A stretch of 64,000 nucleotides of DNA from Consotaella aegiceratis (GCF_036541425.1 NZ_JAZHFT010000006.1:92836-156835); one strand, 5' to 3'. Shown: positions 26,541 through 35,888, numbered from the stretch's first letter. Notes: generated from the sequence alone by a model not told the origin. Translations and numbers: made by a program.

Positions 26541-26918
26541 TCAGCGCACGCTGGCGCCGGCTGGCGCGACAAGCCACCGCCGTGCCCTCGACCAGACCGG
26601 AAAGGGGACCCCACTCCACATCGACAGCAGCAGTCCGACCAGCCCAAGGCTGAAGAAGCGGCGTCGCAAGGCCTGCGTCTCCGTTTCCAGCCGGGCATCC
26701 GAAGGCGCGGCATTGGCCTGGGCGATCAGGGCGCGGGCGGTTTCCACTTCGCTCGTCGGCACCTGGATTTCCAGCCCGCCGAAGGCCACGAGATGCATGA
26801 AGCTCTGCCGGCAGATCTCCGCCGCCGCGACATGGCAGACGAGGCCGGCGGCCTCCAGCGAACTCGCCGTCGCCAGGGCCTCGCCGAGGCTATAGGAGAC
26901 ATGGACGGTTTTCAGCAT
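26541..26918 (-). CDS. DUF2007-like small membrane-anchored protein
   Basis: 125 residues from ATG 26918 (MLKTVHVSYSLGEALATAS). The first 70 residues follow the DUF2007 (putative prokaryotic signal-transducing protein) plan: an alpha/beta module in which a helix picks out an AGL..HV element and ends with IQVPTSEVETARALIAQ. A hydrophobic segment (FFSLGLVGLLLSMWSGVPF) follows. Immediately upstream lies the hslV promoter region. Assignment to DUF2007 is by pattern only. Confidence 0.6.
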   Translation of the reverse strand: MLKTVHVSYSLGEALATASSLEAAGLVCHVAAAEICRQSFMHLVAFGGLEIQVPTSEVETARALIAQANAAPSDARLETETQALRRRFFSLGLVGLLLSMWSGVPFPVWSRARRWLVAPAGASVR

Positions 26919-27044
26919 TGGAACCACGCTCCGAACACAACAGCAGCCGATCCGACCGGACGCTCGGAGAGATAGGGCGGGTCGTCCGGCGTCCCACAAG
27001 AGGCTTGGCCGAAACGCGGCTTCGGGCGCCGCCGCGGATAGCGG

Positions 27045-27075
27045 CGCTTGGCAAATCCAGGCCGCGCGCCCACAT
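27045..27075 (+). promoter_or_regulatory. candidate RpoH (heat-shock sigma) promoter of hslV
   Basis: CGCTTGGC (27045-27052), 17-bp spacer, CCACAT (27070-27075). It fits the rhizobial RpoH consensus CNCTTGAA-N17-CCANAT except for the last two bases of the -35. The ATG of hslV is about 45 bp beyond the predicted start of transcription. Confidence 0.5.
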
Positions 27076-27126
27076 GGGAGCCGGATCGGTTGGCGCGATT
27101 GCCTGACAGCGGGATCGGCCGGCCGG

Positions 27127-27711
27127 ATGACAAAGGACGTTCAAATGAATTTCGAACAGCACGATCCAGCCAAGATCTACGGCACGACCATCGTCACGGT
27201 GCGCAAAGGCGGCAAGGTGGTGATCGCCGGCGACGGCCAGGTCTCACTCGGCAACACGGTGATGAAGGGCAACGCCCGCAAGGTGCGCCGCATCGGCAAG
27301 GACGGCCAGGTGATCGCCGGCTTCGCCGGGGCCACGGCCGACGCCTTCACCCTCCTGGAGCGCCTGGAGGCCAAGCTCGAACAATATCCCGACCAGCTGA
27401 TGCGCGCCTCGGTCGAGCTCGCCAAGGACTGGCGCACCGACCGCTATCTGCGCCGGCTGGAGGCGATGATGCTGGTGGCCGACAAGTCGGTGACGCTGGC
27501 CCTGACGGGCACCGGCGATGTGCTGGAGCCCGAAGCCGGCATCATGGCGATCGGCTCGGGCGGCAATTACGCGTTGGCGGCTGCCCGCGCGCTCGCCGAC
27601 ACCGACCAGGACGCGGAAACGATCGCCCGCAAGGCGATGCAGATCGCCGCCGACATCTGCATCTACACCAACCAGAACATCATCGTGGAAAGCCTGGAAG
27701 CTCAGGGCTGA
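27127..27711 (+). CDS. hslV: HslUV protease proteolytic subunit
   Basis: Threonine peptidase ring of HslUV. 194 residues. The catalytic threonine is in YGTTIVTVRKGGKVVIAGDGQ, where E. coli HslV begins directly after Met; here about 19 residues precede it, so a propeptide must be removed, as in other alphaproteobacterial HslV. VMKGNARKVRRI and GSGGNYALAAARAL are family hallmarks. An alternative ATG at 27145 shortens the propeptide. A heat-shock-type promoter lies upstream. Confidence 0.96.
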   Translation: MTKDVQMNFEQHDPAKIYGTTIVTVRKGGKVVIAGDGQVSLGNTVMKGNARKVRRIGKDGQVIAGFAGATADAFTLLERLEAKLEQYPDQLMRASVELAKDWRTDRYLRRLEAMMLVADKSVTLALTGTGDVLEPEAGIMAIGSGGNYALAAARALADTDQDAETIARKAMQIAADICIYTNQNIIVESLEAQG

Positions 27712-28538
27712 TCCTCAAGTCCGGGGTGGCGCCGAATCTCTCCGTCGGCGCCGCCTCCTCCGCAGGCGAGTGTCTGAATCAGGTTGAGCGCGTCGCCGGT
27801 GGCGGCGAAGGCGGCGGTGTTGTCGAGGATGCACCAGACCTCGCACCCCGCGGCCGCCTCGGCCTGGAGCTTTGCCGCCAGACGGTCCAGAGCATCGGCT
27901 GAATAGGCCGAATAGTACATCTTCGGGCTGCCGTGCATGCGCCAATAGGCGAGGCCGCGCCAGCCGCCGGGAGCGTCCGCACCGGCTGCCGGCGCCGGAT
28001 GGGCCGCGACGCGGGCGATCTTCAGATCCACGAGAAGTCGATCGACCTCCGGCGTGAACCAGCTCGCATGGCGTGGCTCGCAGACGACCGGTCCGGCGAA
28101 AGAGCGCCGAAGATCGCTCAGGAAGCGAATCGCAAGGCCGGAGGTGAAGGCGAGGCTCGGCGGGAGTTGCACGAGCAGAGGCCCGAGCCGATCGCCAAGG
28201 GCAGACACTTCGTCCAGAAAGCGCGCGGCGAGCTCTCCCGCATGCTCCAATCGCCGTTCGTGCGTGACGGCCTTCGGCATCTTCACAGCGAAGCGAAAGC
28301 CGTCCGGCACGCTCGCCGCCCAGCGTTCATAGGTTGAAGGGCGGTGCGGGCGGTAGAAGGACGAGTTGATCTCGACGGCCGAAAATCGCGCGGCGTAGCG
28401 CTCGAGATGGCTGCCGTCGGTCGGAAACACCGCCTGATGCACCTTGGGCACGGTCCATCCCGCCGTGCCGATGCGCAAGGGCCCTGTCGCGTCCGCGCCG
28501 GTCCGTCGATCGTGGTCGGGAGCTGTCGTCCTCGTCAT
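27702..28538 (-). CDS. DUF72 family protein
   Basis: 278 residues from ATG 28538 (MTRTTAPDHD). DUF72 TIM-barrel features: RIGTAGWTVPK at the start, HLERYAARFSAVEINSSFYRPHRPSTYERWA, FRFAVKMPKAVTHERRL, LVQLPPSL, VVCEPRHASWF, and the C-terminal AYWRMHGSPKMYYSAYS. The biochemical role is unknown; distant relation to sugar-phosphate isomerase folds is often noted. Its 3' end overlaps hslV by 10 bp, tail to tail. Confidence 0.9.
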   Translation of the reverse strand: MTRTTAPDHDRRTGADATGPLRIGTAGWTVPKVHQAVFPTDGSHLERYAARFSAVEINSSFYRPHRPSTYERWAASVPDGFRFAVKMPKAVTHERRLEHAGELAARFLDEVSALGDRLGPLLVQLPPSLAFTSGLAIRFLSDLRRSFAGPVVCEPRHASWFTPEVDRLLVDLKIARVAAHPAPAAGADAPGGWRGLAYWRMHGSPKMYYSAYSADALDRLAAKLQAEAAAGCEVWCILDNTAAFAATGDALNLIQTLACGGGGADGEIRRHPGLEDQP

Positions 28539-28703
28539 CCTTGCCTCCCCGTTCCGATGTGCCCGATGCGCTGGCGCACCCGGTTCATTGGCCGAATCCG
28601 CCGACCGACCGACGCCGTCCTTCGACGACGTCCACCCGCAAGGCTTGTGTGCCGGGGACAGTTCCCCTTTAATCGCCAGGACATGCAACATGGGAGGAAG
28701 CAG

Positions 28704-29684
28704 ATGTTGTCATCGTCCAATCGCGGCCTGGTTCTGGCCGCCGCATTTGCCGTGGCGGTTTCGCCGTTCGCCGGTGGCGGATCCGCCGAGGCTCAGGAGG
28801 CCAATCTCATCTTCGGTACCGGCGGAACGTCCGGCACCTACTACCCGATCGGCGGCGCGCTGAAGGGCGTGTTCGAACAGAGCGACATGATCGGCGACGT
28901 CCAGGTGGTGGCGACCGGGGCCTCGGTGCAGAACATCCAGAACATCCAGGACGGGCTCAACCAGATCGCCATCGTCATGAGCGACGTCGCCTATGACGCG
29001 GTCGAGGGCAAGGGCAATTTCGAGGGCAACCCGGTCGATCTCAAGGCGCTGGCCGGGCTCTACCCCAACGTCGTGCAGATCGTCGCCACCGGCGACAGCG
29101 GCATCGCCAGCGTCGCCGACCTCGCCGGCAAGCGTGTCGGCGTCGGCCAGGTCGGTTCGGGCGTCGAGCAGAGTGCCCAGAAGGTGCTGGAAGCGGCCGG
29201 TCTCACCTATGACGACCTCTCCCGCGTCACCCACACCGGCTACGCCGACAGCGTGACCGAGATGCAGAACGGCAATCTCGACGCCGCCTTCTTCACCTCC
29301 GGCGTGCCCAACTCCAACATCATCGGCCTGATGCAGTCGAGCGATATCGTCTTCGTGCCGGTCGACGGCGACGTGGCCTCCAAGCTTCTGGAAGATTACC
29401 CCTATTACGAGACCTACGAGATCGCCGCCGGCCAGGACGACAAGTACGCCCTCGACGAACCGGTCTCCACCGTCGCGATCCGCAACATGCTGGTGGTGCC
29501 CGGCGACATGGATCCGGCGGTGGCCGAGGAACTGGCCAAGCGCTTCTACGACTATCTGGAATCGGGCAGCGTGTCGGTCAGCGCCCTGACCCAGTTCGAT
29601 CCCGCCACCATGAACCAGCACCTCGTCGCGCCGGTCCATCCGGGAGCCGAGGAATTCTACAAGACCATGCCGTCGGCCCAGTGA
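28704..29684 (+). CDS. TAXI family TRAP transporter solute-binding protein
   Basis: 326 residues from ATG 28704, which follows GGAGGAAG. Signal peptide ends around GGSAEAQ; the mature protein begins NLIFGTGGTSGTYYPIGGAL, the classic TAXI start. Other hallmarks: VATGASVQNIQNIQDG, IASVADLAGKRVGVGQVGSGVEQ. It delivers an unknown anionic ligand to the fused permease encoded downstream, with DUF1850 between. Substrates for the family include dicarboxylates and amino acids such as glutamate. Confidence 0.93.
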   Translation: MLSSSNRGLVLAAAFAVAVSPFAGGGSAEAQEANLIFGTGGTSGTYYPIGGALKGVFEQSDMIGDVQVVATGASVQNIQNIQDGLNQIAIVMSDVAYDAVEGKGNFEGNPVDLKALAGLYPNVVQIVATGDSGIASVADLAGKRVGVGQVGSGVEQSAQKVLEAAGLTYDDLSRVTHTGYADSVTEMQNGNLDAAFFTSGVPNSNIIGLMQSSDIVFVPVDGDVASKLLEDYPYYETYEIAAGQDDKYALDEPVSTVAIRNMLVVPGDMDPAVAEELAKRFYDYLESGSVSVSALTQFDPATMNQHLVAPVHPGAEEFYKTMPSAQ

Positions 29685-29687
29685 GGC

Positions 29688-30206
29688 GTGTCATCGCCGA
29701 GCGGACGCCGGGCGTTCGGAACGATCGTCGCCGCCGTCGCCATCGTGGCGGCGGTCGGTGCCGTTCTGGCGTGGCCGCGCCTCTTTCTGGTGATCGCCGA
29801 ACGGGGCCATCCCGTGCAGGTCTTCTGGACCGCGCCCGGGGAACGCTTCACCCTGTCCTGGATCCACTCGGTCGAGAAGGAAGCGTGGGAGGAGACGTTC
29901 CGCATCGATGGCGAGGGGGCGATCAGCGTGGTGGCGACCCGCTTCAAGACCTTCGGCGCCGGCGTGCCGTCGGATGTCGGAACGATCACGCGTCTGGAGG
30001 ATGGCTGGGTGGTGATGGAGGGGATTGAGCGCCGGGTCGATCCCCTAGCCGTTCAGGCCGCCTCCGCCGAATCCTACCGGCTGCGCTGGCGCGGCCGCGA
30101 GATCGCTCTTTCGACGCCGGGGACCGCCCCCATCCTGACCTTCGAGCCGGTCGTCGCGTCCTTCGCGGGGATCGCTCCGGCCTGGTTCGACGCCGTGGCC
30201 CGATAG
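29688..30206 (+). CDS. DUF1850 protein of TAXI-TRAP operon
   Basis: 172 residues, GTG start 4 bp after the TAXI gene. One N-terminal membrane helix (FGTIVAAVAIVAAVGAVLAW) and a periplasmic DUF1850 domain with FTLSWIHSVEKEAWEETFRI and TRFKTFGAGVPSD. DUF1850 genes accompany TAXI-type TRAP operons very regularly, so an accessory role in that transporter is inferred. Confidence 0.88.
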   Translation: MSSPSGRRAFGTIVAAVAIVAAVGAVLAWPRLFLVIAERGHPVQVFWTAPGERFTLSWIHSVEKEAWEETFRIDGEGAISVVATRFKTFGAGVPSDVGTITRLEDGWVVMEGIERRVDPLAVQAASAESYRLRWRGREIALSTPGTAPILTFEPVVASFAGIAPAWFDAVAR

Positions 30207-30230
30207 AATCGCGCAAGGGAGACCGACATC

Positions 30231-32405
30231 ATGGCCGAGCCTTCGCATGCCGCCGCGCCGAACGACGATGCATTGGACGAAACCCTGCGCAAGTTCGATC
30301 GGGAAAGCGATGTCCGCGATCAGCTGCCGCGGTCCGTGACGCTCGTGGTCACGGTGGTCGCCGTCCTGCTCGGCCTCTTCCATCTCTATACGTCCTTCGC
30401 CGGCCCGCTGGTCGACATCCAGCAGCGTTCGATCCACCTTTTCACGCTGCTAGCCATGGCGTTCGTGCTCTATCCGACGACACGGCGCAGCCGTCGCGAC
30501 CGGCTGTCGGTGGTCGATGCCGGGCTGGCGCTGCTGGCCGTCGCCGTCGGGCTTTATCTGATCGCCTCCACCGACAGGATCGTCGCCTCGGGCGGACGCA
30601 TCACCGGCTTCGATGCCGCGGTCGGCGCGGTGGCGCTGGTTCTGGTGATCGACGCTGGCCGCCGCGTCACCGGCTGGGGCCTGACCGCGCTCGCCCTCGC
30701 TTTCCTCGTCTACGGCTTCTGGGCCAAGCTCTCGTTCTATCCGCAGCTCAACGAGCGCATCGTGCTCGCCACGATCAGGCAGGTGATGTCCCACCTCGTC
30801 TTCATCACCGAGGGCATTCTGGGCACGGCGGTGGGCGTGTCGGCGAGCTACATCATCCTGTTCATCCTGTTCGGCGCGTTTCTGGGCAAGTCCGGCCTGG
30901 GGCAGCTCTTCAACGACCTGGCTCTGGCGGTGGCGGGCCATTCGCGCGGCGGTCCGGCCAAGGTGGCGGTGATCGCCAGCGGTTTTCTCGGTTCGATCAA
31001 CGGGTCGGCCATCGCCAACGTCGTCACCACCGGCGCCTTCACCATCCCGCTGATGAAGCGCACCGGGTACAATTCCAACTTCGCCGGCGCGGTGGAGGCC
31101 TCGGCCAGCGTCGGCGGCCAGATCATGCCGCCGATCATGGGCGCGGCCGCCTTCATCATGGCCGAGGTTCTGGCCGTTCCCTATACGAAGGTGGTGCTGG
31201 CCGGCATCATCCCGGCCCTGCTCTACTATCTCGGCGTCCTCTTCCAGGTTCATCTCAGGGCGCTTCGCAACGGCCTCGAAGGCATTCCGCGCTCGGAGCT
31301 GACGCCGGTCGCACGGGTGATGGCCCTGCGCGGCCACTTGCTGGTCCCCATGGCGGTGCTGTTATGGCTGCTGTTCGAAGGACGCGCTCCGTTCTTCGCC
31401 GCCTTCTGGTCGATCGCGGCGACCGTTCTCATCTGCGGCACGCCGGGCGTCGTCGCCACGCTGGGCGTCGTCCTGTCGCTGCTGATCGTCGAGCCGCAGA
31501 TCGCCGCCTGGGTGGCCGGTCGCGCCGTCCCGTCCCTGCCGCACACTCGCCTGGTGCTGTTCGGCGTCGTGCTGGTGCCGATCCTCGTCAACATCGCGCG
31601 CCGCCGGATCGGGCCGATGGCCGAGACGATGGCGTTCCGGGATTGCCGCGACGCCACGGTCGAGGGTGTGCGCAGCGCCATTCCCGTGGCGGTGGCCTGC
31701 GGCGCCGTGGGCATCATCGTCGGCATCGCCACACTCACCGGCATCGCACTGGAAGCCGCCGACGAGGTGGTACGCCTCGGCCAGCTCATTTCGGTTCCCT
31801 TGCTGCAGCTGGTCGTCACGCTGGTCCTGACCATGATCGCCTCGATCGTCCTCGGCATGGGCCTGCCGAGCATCCCGACCTACATCATCACCTCGACCAT
31901 GGCGGCGCCGATCCTGTTGAACCTGCCGCTGTTCCGCGATCTCGCCGGCTCGAACGACACGGCGATCTTCGTCGCCCACATGTTCGTCTTCTATTTCGGC
32001 ATCTTCGCCAATCTGACGCCGCCGGTGGCGCTCGCGGCCTATGCGGGGGCGGGTATTGCCGGCGGCTCGCCCAATGCCACGGGCTGGCAGTCGATGAAGC
32101 TCGCGGTGGCCGGCTTCGTGGTGCCCTACATGTTCGTCTTCGCCCACGCCATGCTGATGATCGACGTCACCGTTCTGCGCGTCGCCTGGGTGGCGGCGAC
32201 CGGTGTGGTCGGGGTAGGCCTCCTCGCCATCGCTGTCGAGGGATATTTCCGTCACCCGCTGCCGCTGTGGGAGCGTGGCCTTGCGCTGATCGGCGCTTTG
32301 GCGCTGATCTTTCCGGGCGCGGTGACCGATGCGGTTGGGGCAGCCGTCGTGGTGGTGCTGATCGTGCTGGGAAGTGCCGGCCGGCGCGTGGTGCCGATTT
32401 CCTAG
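30231..32405 (+). CDS. TRAP transporter permease, fused DctQ-DctM (4TM/12TM)
   Basis: 724 residues, almost wholly hydrophobic. The N-terminal quarter corresponds to the small DctQ subunit and the rest to the 12-TM DctM subunit: GTAVGVSASYIILFILFGAF, FLGSINGSAIANVVTTGAFTIPLMKRTGYN, EASASVGGQIMPPIMGAAAF, MGLPSIPTYIITSTMAAPIL, and FANLTPPVALAAYAGAGIAGG. Fused permeases go with TAXI binding proteins, which matches the gene order here. Transport is driven by a sodium or proton gradient. Confidence 0.95.
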   Translation: MAEPSHAAAPNDDALDETLRKFDRESDVRDQLPRSVTLVVTVVAVLLGLFHLYTSFAGPLVDIQQRSIHLFTLLAMAFVLYPTTRRSRRDRLSVVDAGLALLAVAVGLYLIASTDRIVASGGRITGFDAAVGAVALVLVIDAGRRVTGWGLTALALAFLVYGFWAKLSFYPQLNERIVLATIRQVMSHLVFITEGILGTAVGVSASYIILFILFGAFLGKSGLGQLFNDLALAVAGHSRGGPAKVAVIASGFLGSINGSAIANVVTTGAFTIPLMKRTGYNSNFAGAVEASASVGGQIMPPIMGAAAFIMAEVLAVPYTKVVLAGIIPALLYYLGVLFQVHLRALRNGLEGIPRSELTPVARVMALRGHLLVPMAVLLWLLFEGRAPFFAAFWSIAATVLICGTPGVVATLGVVLSLLIVEPQIAAWVAGRAVPSLPHTRLVLFGVVLVPILVNIARRRIGPMAETMAFRDCRDATVEGVRSAIPVAVACGAVGIIVGIATLTGIALEAADEVVRLGQLISVPLLQLVVTLVLTMIASIVLGMGLPSIPTYIITSTMAAPILLNLPLFRDLAGSNDTAIFVAHMFVFYFGIFANLTPPVALAAYAGAGIAGGSPNATGWQSMKLAVAGFVVPYMFVFAHAMLMIDVTVLRVAWVAATGVVGVGLLAIAVEGYFRHPLPLWERGLALIGALALIFPGAVTDAVGAAVVVVLIVLGSAGRRVVPIS

Positions 32406-32413
32406 GGAACAGT

Positions 32414-32713
32414 ATGCGAAGGGCCATGAAGCGAGGATTGGCGCTGGGTCTTCTGGTCGCCGCAGTTGTCGAACCGGCCGGATCGGTCGGAGCAGGCGCA
32501 TCGCCGGACGCGGGGCCGACGGAGTGGAATCGCGCCACGCTGAAATTGGCGCAACGTCAAAGCTGCAAGACCGTGTCGAGCTGCCGCGAAGCCGTGATCC
32601 TATGGTGTGGCGGCTATCGCAGAGCCGACGGCGACCATGACGGCATCCCTTGCGAAAACGTCTGCAGCTCCAGAGAGGAAGTCGACCGCATTCGGGCGGA
32701 TATCGGCTGCTGA
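32414..32713 (+). CDS. secreted Excalibur calcium-binding domain protein
   Basis: 99 residues: signal peptide (LALGLLVAAVVEPAGSVGAGA), then a C-terminal Excalibur motif with YRRADGDHDGIPCENVC, i.e. the DxDxDGxxCE calcium loop and paired cysteines. Begins 8 bp after the permease gene, so likely co-transcribed, though a functional link is not evident. Met at 32426 is an alternative start. Excalibur domains are often attached to nucleases, but here the domain stands alone. Confidence 0.8.
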   Translation: MRRAMKRGLALGLLVAAVVEPAGSVGAGASPDAGPTEWNRATLKLAQRQSCKTVSSCREAVILWCGGYRRADGDHDGIPCENVCSSREEVDRIRADIGC

Positions 32714-32836
32714 TCGGCCGTTGTTCGAACCGTCACAGGATCGTCGCTCGATCAGTTCATTTGACAAGGCTGCGCAGAAACGCCACCTCGAAGACGCGGC
32801 TCGGCGGCTGCTGCAAATGATGGTGGACATCCGGCA

Positions 32837-34102
32837 ATGACTATCGAGGCTTCTCTCACCGACTCCGAGGCGGCGCCCGCGCCGCGACATCATACCGTGG
32901 GCGTCCCCGTCGGCGATGTCCTGGTGGGTGGCGGCGCACCGGTCGTCGTCCAGTCGATGACCAACACCGACACCGCCGACGCCGATGCCACGGTCGCCCA
33001 GGTCGCCGCCCTGGCGCAGGCGGGCTCCGAGATCGTGCGCATCACCGTCGACCGGGACGAATCGGCGGCCGCCGTGCCCCGGATCCGCGAACGTCTGGAC
33101 CGGCTTGGAATCACCGTGCCGCTGGTCGGAGACTTCCACTATATCGGCCACAAGCTGCTTGCCGACCATCCGGGCTGCGCCGAGGCACTGGCGAAATACC
33201 GCATCAACCCCGGCAATGTCGGGTTCAAGGACAAGAAGGACCGGCAGTTCGTCCAGATCGTGGAGACGGCGATCCGCTACGACAAGCCCGTCCGCATCGG
33301 AGTCAACTGGGGCTCGCTCGACCAGGCCCTGCTCACCAAGCTGATGGACGAGAATCAATCCGCCGCCAGGCCGCTCTCGGCGCGCGCCGTCACCCGCGAG
33401 GCGATGGTGCAGTCGGCGCTGCTGTCGGCCGCGCTGGCCGAGGAAACCGGCCTGCCACGCCACAAGATCATCCTGTCGGCCAAGGTCAGCCAGGTGCAGG
33501 ACCTGATCGCCGTCTATCGCGACCTCGCCCGGCGCTGCGATTACGCGCTGCATCTGGGCCTCACCGAGGCCGGCATGGGCACCAAGGGCATCGTCGCCTC
33601 CTCGGCCGCCATGGGCATTCTCCTGCAGGACGGCATCGGTGACACGATCCGCGTCTCGCTGACGCCGGAGCCGGGCGGCGACCGCACGCGCGAGGTCCAG
33701 GTGGCCCAGGAACTCCTTCAGGTGATGGGGTTCCGCCAGTTCGTGCCCGTCGTTGCCGCCTGCCCGGGATGCGGCCGCACGACCTCGACGGTCTTCCAGG
33801 AACTGGCGGAGAAGATCCAGTCCGATATCCGCACCAACATGCCGGTCTGGCGCGAACGCTATCCGGGCGTCGAGGCACTCAACGTCGCGGTCATGGGTTG
33901 CATCGTGAACGGGCCCGGCGAATCGAAGCACGCCGACATCGGCATTTCGCTGCCCGGCACCGGCGAGACGCCGGCCGCACCGGTCTTCGTCGACGGCAAG
34001 AAGGTGACGACGCTCAGGGGGCCGAAGATCGCCGAGGACTTTCAGGCAATGGTGGCCGACTATATCGAGGCCCGCTTCGGGTCGGCACGCGCCGCCGAGT
34101 AG
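32837..34102 (+). CDS. ispG: 4-hydroxy-3-methylbut-2-enyl diphosphate synthase (flavodoxin)
   Basis: MEP pathway enzyme converting MEcPP to HMBPP. 421 residues: TIM barrel start VVVQSMTNTDTADADATV, PLVGDFHYIGHKL, KYRINPGNVG, and the [4Fe-4S] ligands in ACPGCGRTT and VMGCIVNGPGE. It is followed within 4 bp by a lytic transglycosylase gene, an arrangement that suggests shared transcription only. Confidence 0.97.
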   Translation: MTIEASLTDSEAAPAPRHHTVGVPVGDVLVGGGAPVVVQSMTNTDTADADATVAQVAALAQAGSEIVRITVDRDESAAAVPRIRERLDRLGITVPLVGDFHYIGHKLLADHPGCAEALAKYRINPGNVGFKDKKDRQFVQIVETAIRYDKPVRIGVNWGSLDQALLTKLMDENQSAARPLSARAVTREAMVQSALLSAALAEETGLPRHKIILSAKVSQVQDLIAVYRDLARRCDYALHLGLTEAGMGTKGIVASSAAMGILLQDGIGDTIRVSLTPEPGGDRTREVQVAQELLQVMGFRQFVPVVAACPGCGRTTSTVFQELAEKIQSDIRTNMPVWRERYPGVEALNVAVMGCIVNGPGESKHADIGISLPGTGETPAAPVFVDGKKVTTLRGPKIAEDFQAMVADYIEARFGSARAAE

Positions 34103-34106
34103 CGCG

Positions 34107-35117
34107 ATGACGAGTGCGCCGCGCGAGGGCCGACAGCCCGTCCTATGTTGCGCTGGCGCGGCGCGATGGGCGATCGTCGGCCTGCTGGCCGGCCTGATGG
34201 CATGGGCCCCGGGCTCTGTTCGGCAGTCCGCGGCTCAGCAATCGGCAGAAGCAGCCGATCAGGCGCGAGCCGAAACCGCTCCGGACGCCGAAGATGCGCC
34301 CGAGGCCCGGCCGACGGAATCCGGCGAAGCAAAGGCCGAGACCGAAGCCCAAATGGTGCCCACTCCCGAAACGATTTGCCGGCTTATCAGGGAGAACGCC
34401 GAGGCGACCCGCATGGCGCCCGACTTTCTCGCGCGGTTGATCTGGAAGGAAAGCCGCTTCGACGTGAAGGCCATCTCGCCGGTCGGCGCGCAGGGCATTG
34501 CCCAGTTCATGCCCTACACGGCCAAGGAACGCGGCCTTGCGGATCCGTACGACCTCGAAGAGGCGATCCGCCACTCCGCCCTCTATCTCGCCGATCTCAA
34601 GGGCGAGCTTGGCAATTGGGGGCTCGCGGCGGCAGCCTATAACAGCGGCATCAACCGGGTGAAGGGATGGCTCGACGACGGCGGCTCGCTGCCTTTCGAG
34701 ACCGAGGACTATGTCTACTCGATCACGGCGCACCCCGCCGACTGGTTTCGCGAGGACGGCCACGAGGTCGAGCCCCGACCGCTGGAGGAGGGAACGGATT
34801 TCGATGAGGCCTGCGCCAAGTTGCCGGTGATGAAGACGCGCGCCGTCTTTGCCCAATCGGCGCCGATGCAGCCCTGGGGCGCCCAGATTGCCGGCCACTT
34901 CCGCCAGGACGTGGCGATGCGCATCTTTCGACAGGTCAAGAGCCGATATCCATCGATCCTGAAGGATCGCGAGCCGATCGTCATGCGCACGCGAAACGGC
35001 GTCGGTCGCCGCTCGATCTATGCGGTGCGCATCGGCGCCGGCAGCCGCGCCGAGGCCCAGCGATTCTGCGATCGTCTGAACCAGGCCGGCGGTGCCTGCG
35101 TCGTCTTCAAGAACTGA
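34107..35117 (+). CDS. lytic transglycosylase (SLT domain) with SPOR-like C terminus
   Basis: 336 residues: N-terminal membrane/signal segment (WAIVGLLAGLMAWAPGS), an Ala/Glu-rich linker, then an SLT domain (FLARLIWKESRFDVKAISPV with the catalytic Glu, AQGIAQFMP, LAAAAYNSG). The last 40 residues (SIYAVRIGAGSRAEAQRFC, ACVVF) look like a SPOR-type glycan-binding repeat. Predicted periplasmic peptidoglycan lyase, possibly acting at division sites. Begins 4 bp after ispG. Confidence 0.9.
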   Translation: MTSAPREGRQPVLCCAGAARWAIVGLLAGLMAWAPGSVRQSAAQQSAEAADQARAETAPDAEDAPEARPTESGEAKAETEAQMVPTPETICRLIRENAEATRMAPDFLARLIWKESRFDVKAISPVGAQGIAQFMPYTAKERGLADPYDLEEAIRHSALYLADLKGELGNWGLAAAAYNSGINRVKGWLDDGGSLPFETEDYVYSITAHPADWFREDGHEVEPRPLEEGTDFDEACAKLPVMKTRAVFAQSAPMQPWGAQIAGHFRQDVAMRIFRQVKSRYPSILKDREPIVMRTRNGVGRRSIYAVRIGAGSRAEAQRFCDRLNQAGGACVVFKN

Positions 35118-35209
35118 GGACATCCTGTCGCTCTCGACCGCGACGCCCTTGTCGTGGAAGATCGCGACGACGGTTCGACGAGCCGCCAAACCGATGGGGA
35201 GGGACCAAC

Positions 35210-35797
35210 ATGCCTGTCGATCTCGGATTTTTGGACAAGGCCCGCTGGATCAACGAGCCGCCGGAATGGGCACATGACGATACCGGGCTGACGCTGACCA
35301 CGGCCGGCAAGACCGACTTCTGGCGGCAGACCTTCTACGGCTTCGAGCCGCACACCGGCCATTTCTTCGGCGCGCCGGTCGCGGGCGACTTCACCGCCTA
35401 TCTCACCTTCGAGGCGGCTTACGAGACACTCTACGACCAGGCGGGCCTGATGCTGCGCATCGACGACGAGCATTGGATCAAGGCGGGCATAGAGTTTTCC
35501 GATGGGGCGGCCAATTTCAGCGTCGTCGTCGCGCGCGGCCGTTCCGACTGGTCCGCCGTTCGCGTCGCCGACGTATCGGGATTGCAGACCTTGCGAATGA
35601 CCCGGATCGCCGACGCGGTGCTCGTCCATTTCCGCGATGCGGGCGGTGGCTGGCAGTTTCTCCGCCTCGCCGATTTCGCGCCCCCGGGCGAAGCGGCGCT
35701 CGGCCCCATGGCCTGCACCCCGCAGCGCGCGGGCCTGCGCGTGCGCTTCGAAAGCCTCACGGTCGGTCCGCCGATCGCCGATCCGTTGCACGGGTGA
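35210..35797 (+). CDS. DUF1349 domain protein
   Basis: 195 residues without signal peptide or membrane segment. DUF1349 proteins adopt a concanavalin-like beta-sandwich; here TDFWRQTFYGFEPHTGHFFG, YDQAGLMLRIDDEHWIKAGIEFSDG and NFSVVVARGRSDWS fit the family. A regulatory or carbohydrate-related role has been suggested for the fold but is not established. GGGAGGG precedes the ATG. Confidence 0.85.
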   Translation: MPVDLGFLDKARWINEPPEWAHDDTGLTLTTAGKTDFWRQTFYGFEPHTGHFFGAPVAGDFTAYLTFEAAYETLYDQAGLMLRIDDEHWIKAGIEFSDGAANFSVVVARGRSDWSAVRVADVSGLQTLRMTRIADAVLVHFRDAGGGWQFLRLADFAPPGEAALGPMACTPQRAGLRVRFESLTVGPPIADPLHG

Positions 35798-35888
35798 CAT
35801 CGCCGGCTTGCCGCTTCAAAGGCGGCCGTCCTTGGAACCATTATGCCGGGCTTAACGCTTTCGAGGACGACATGCACAGGAGCCCGGC

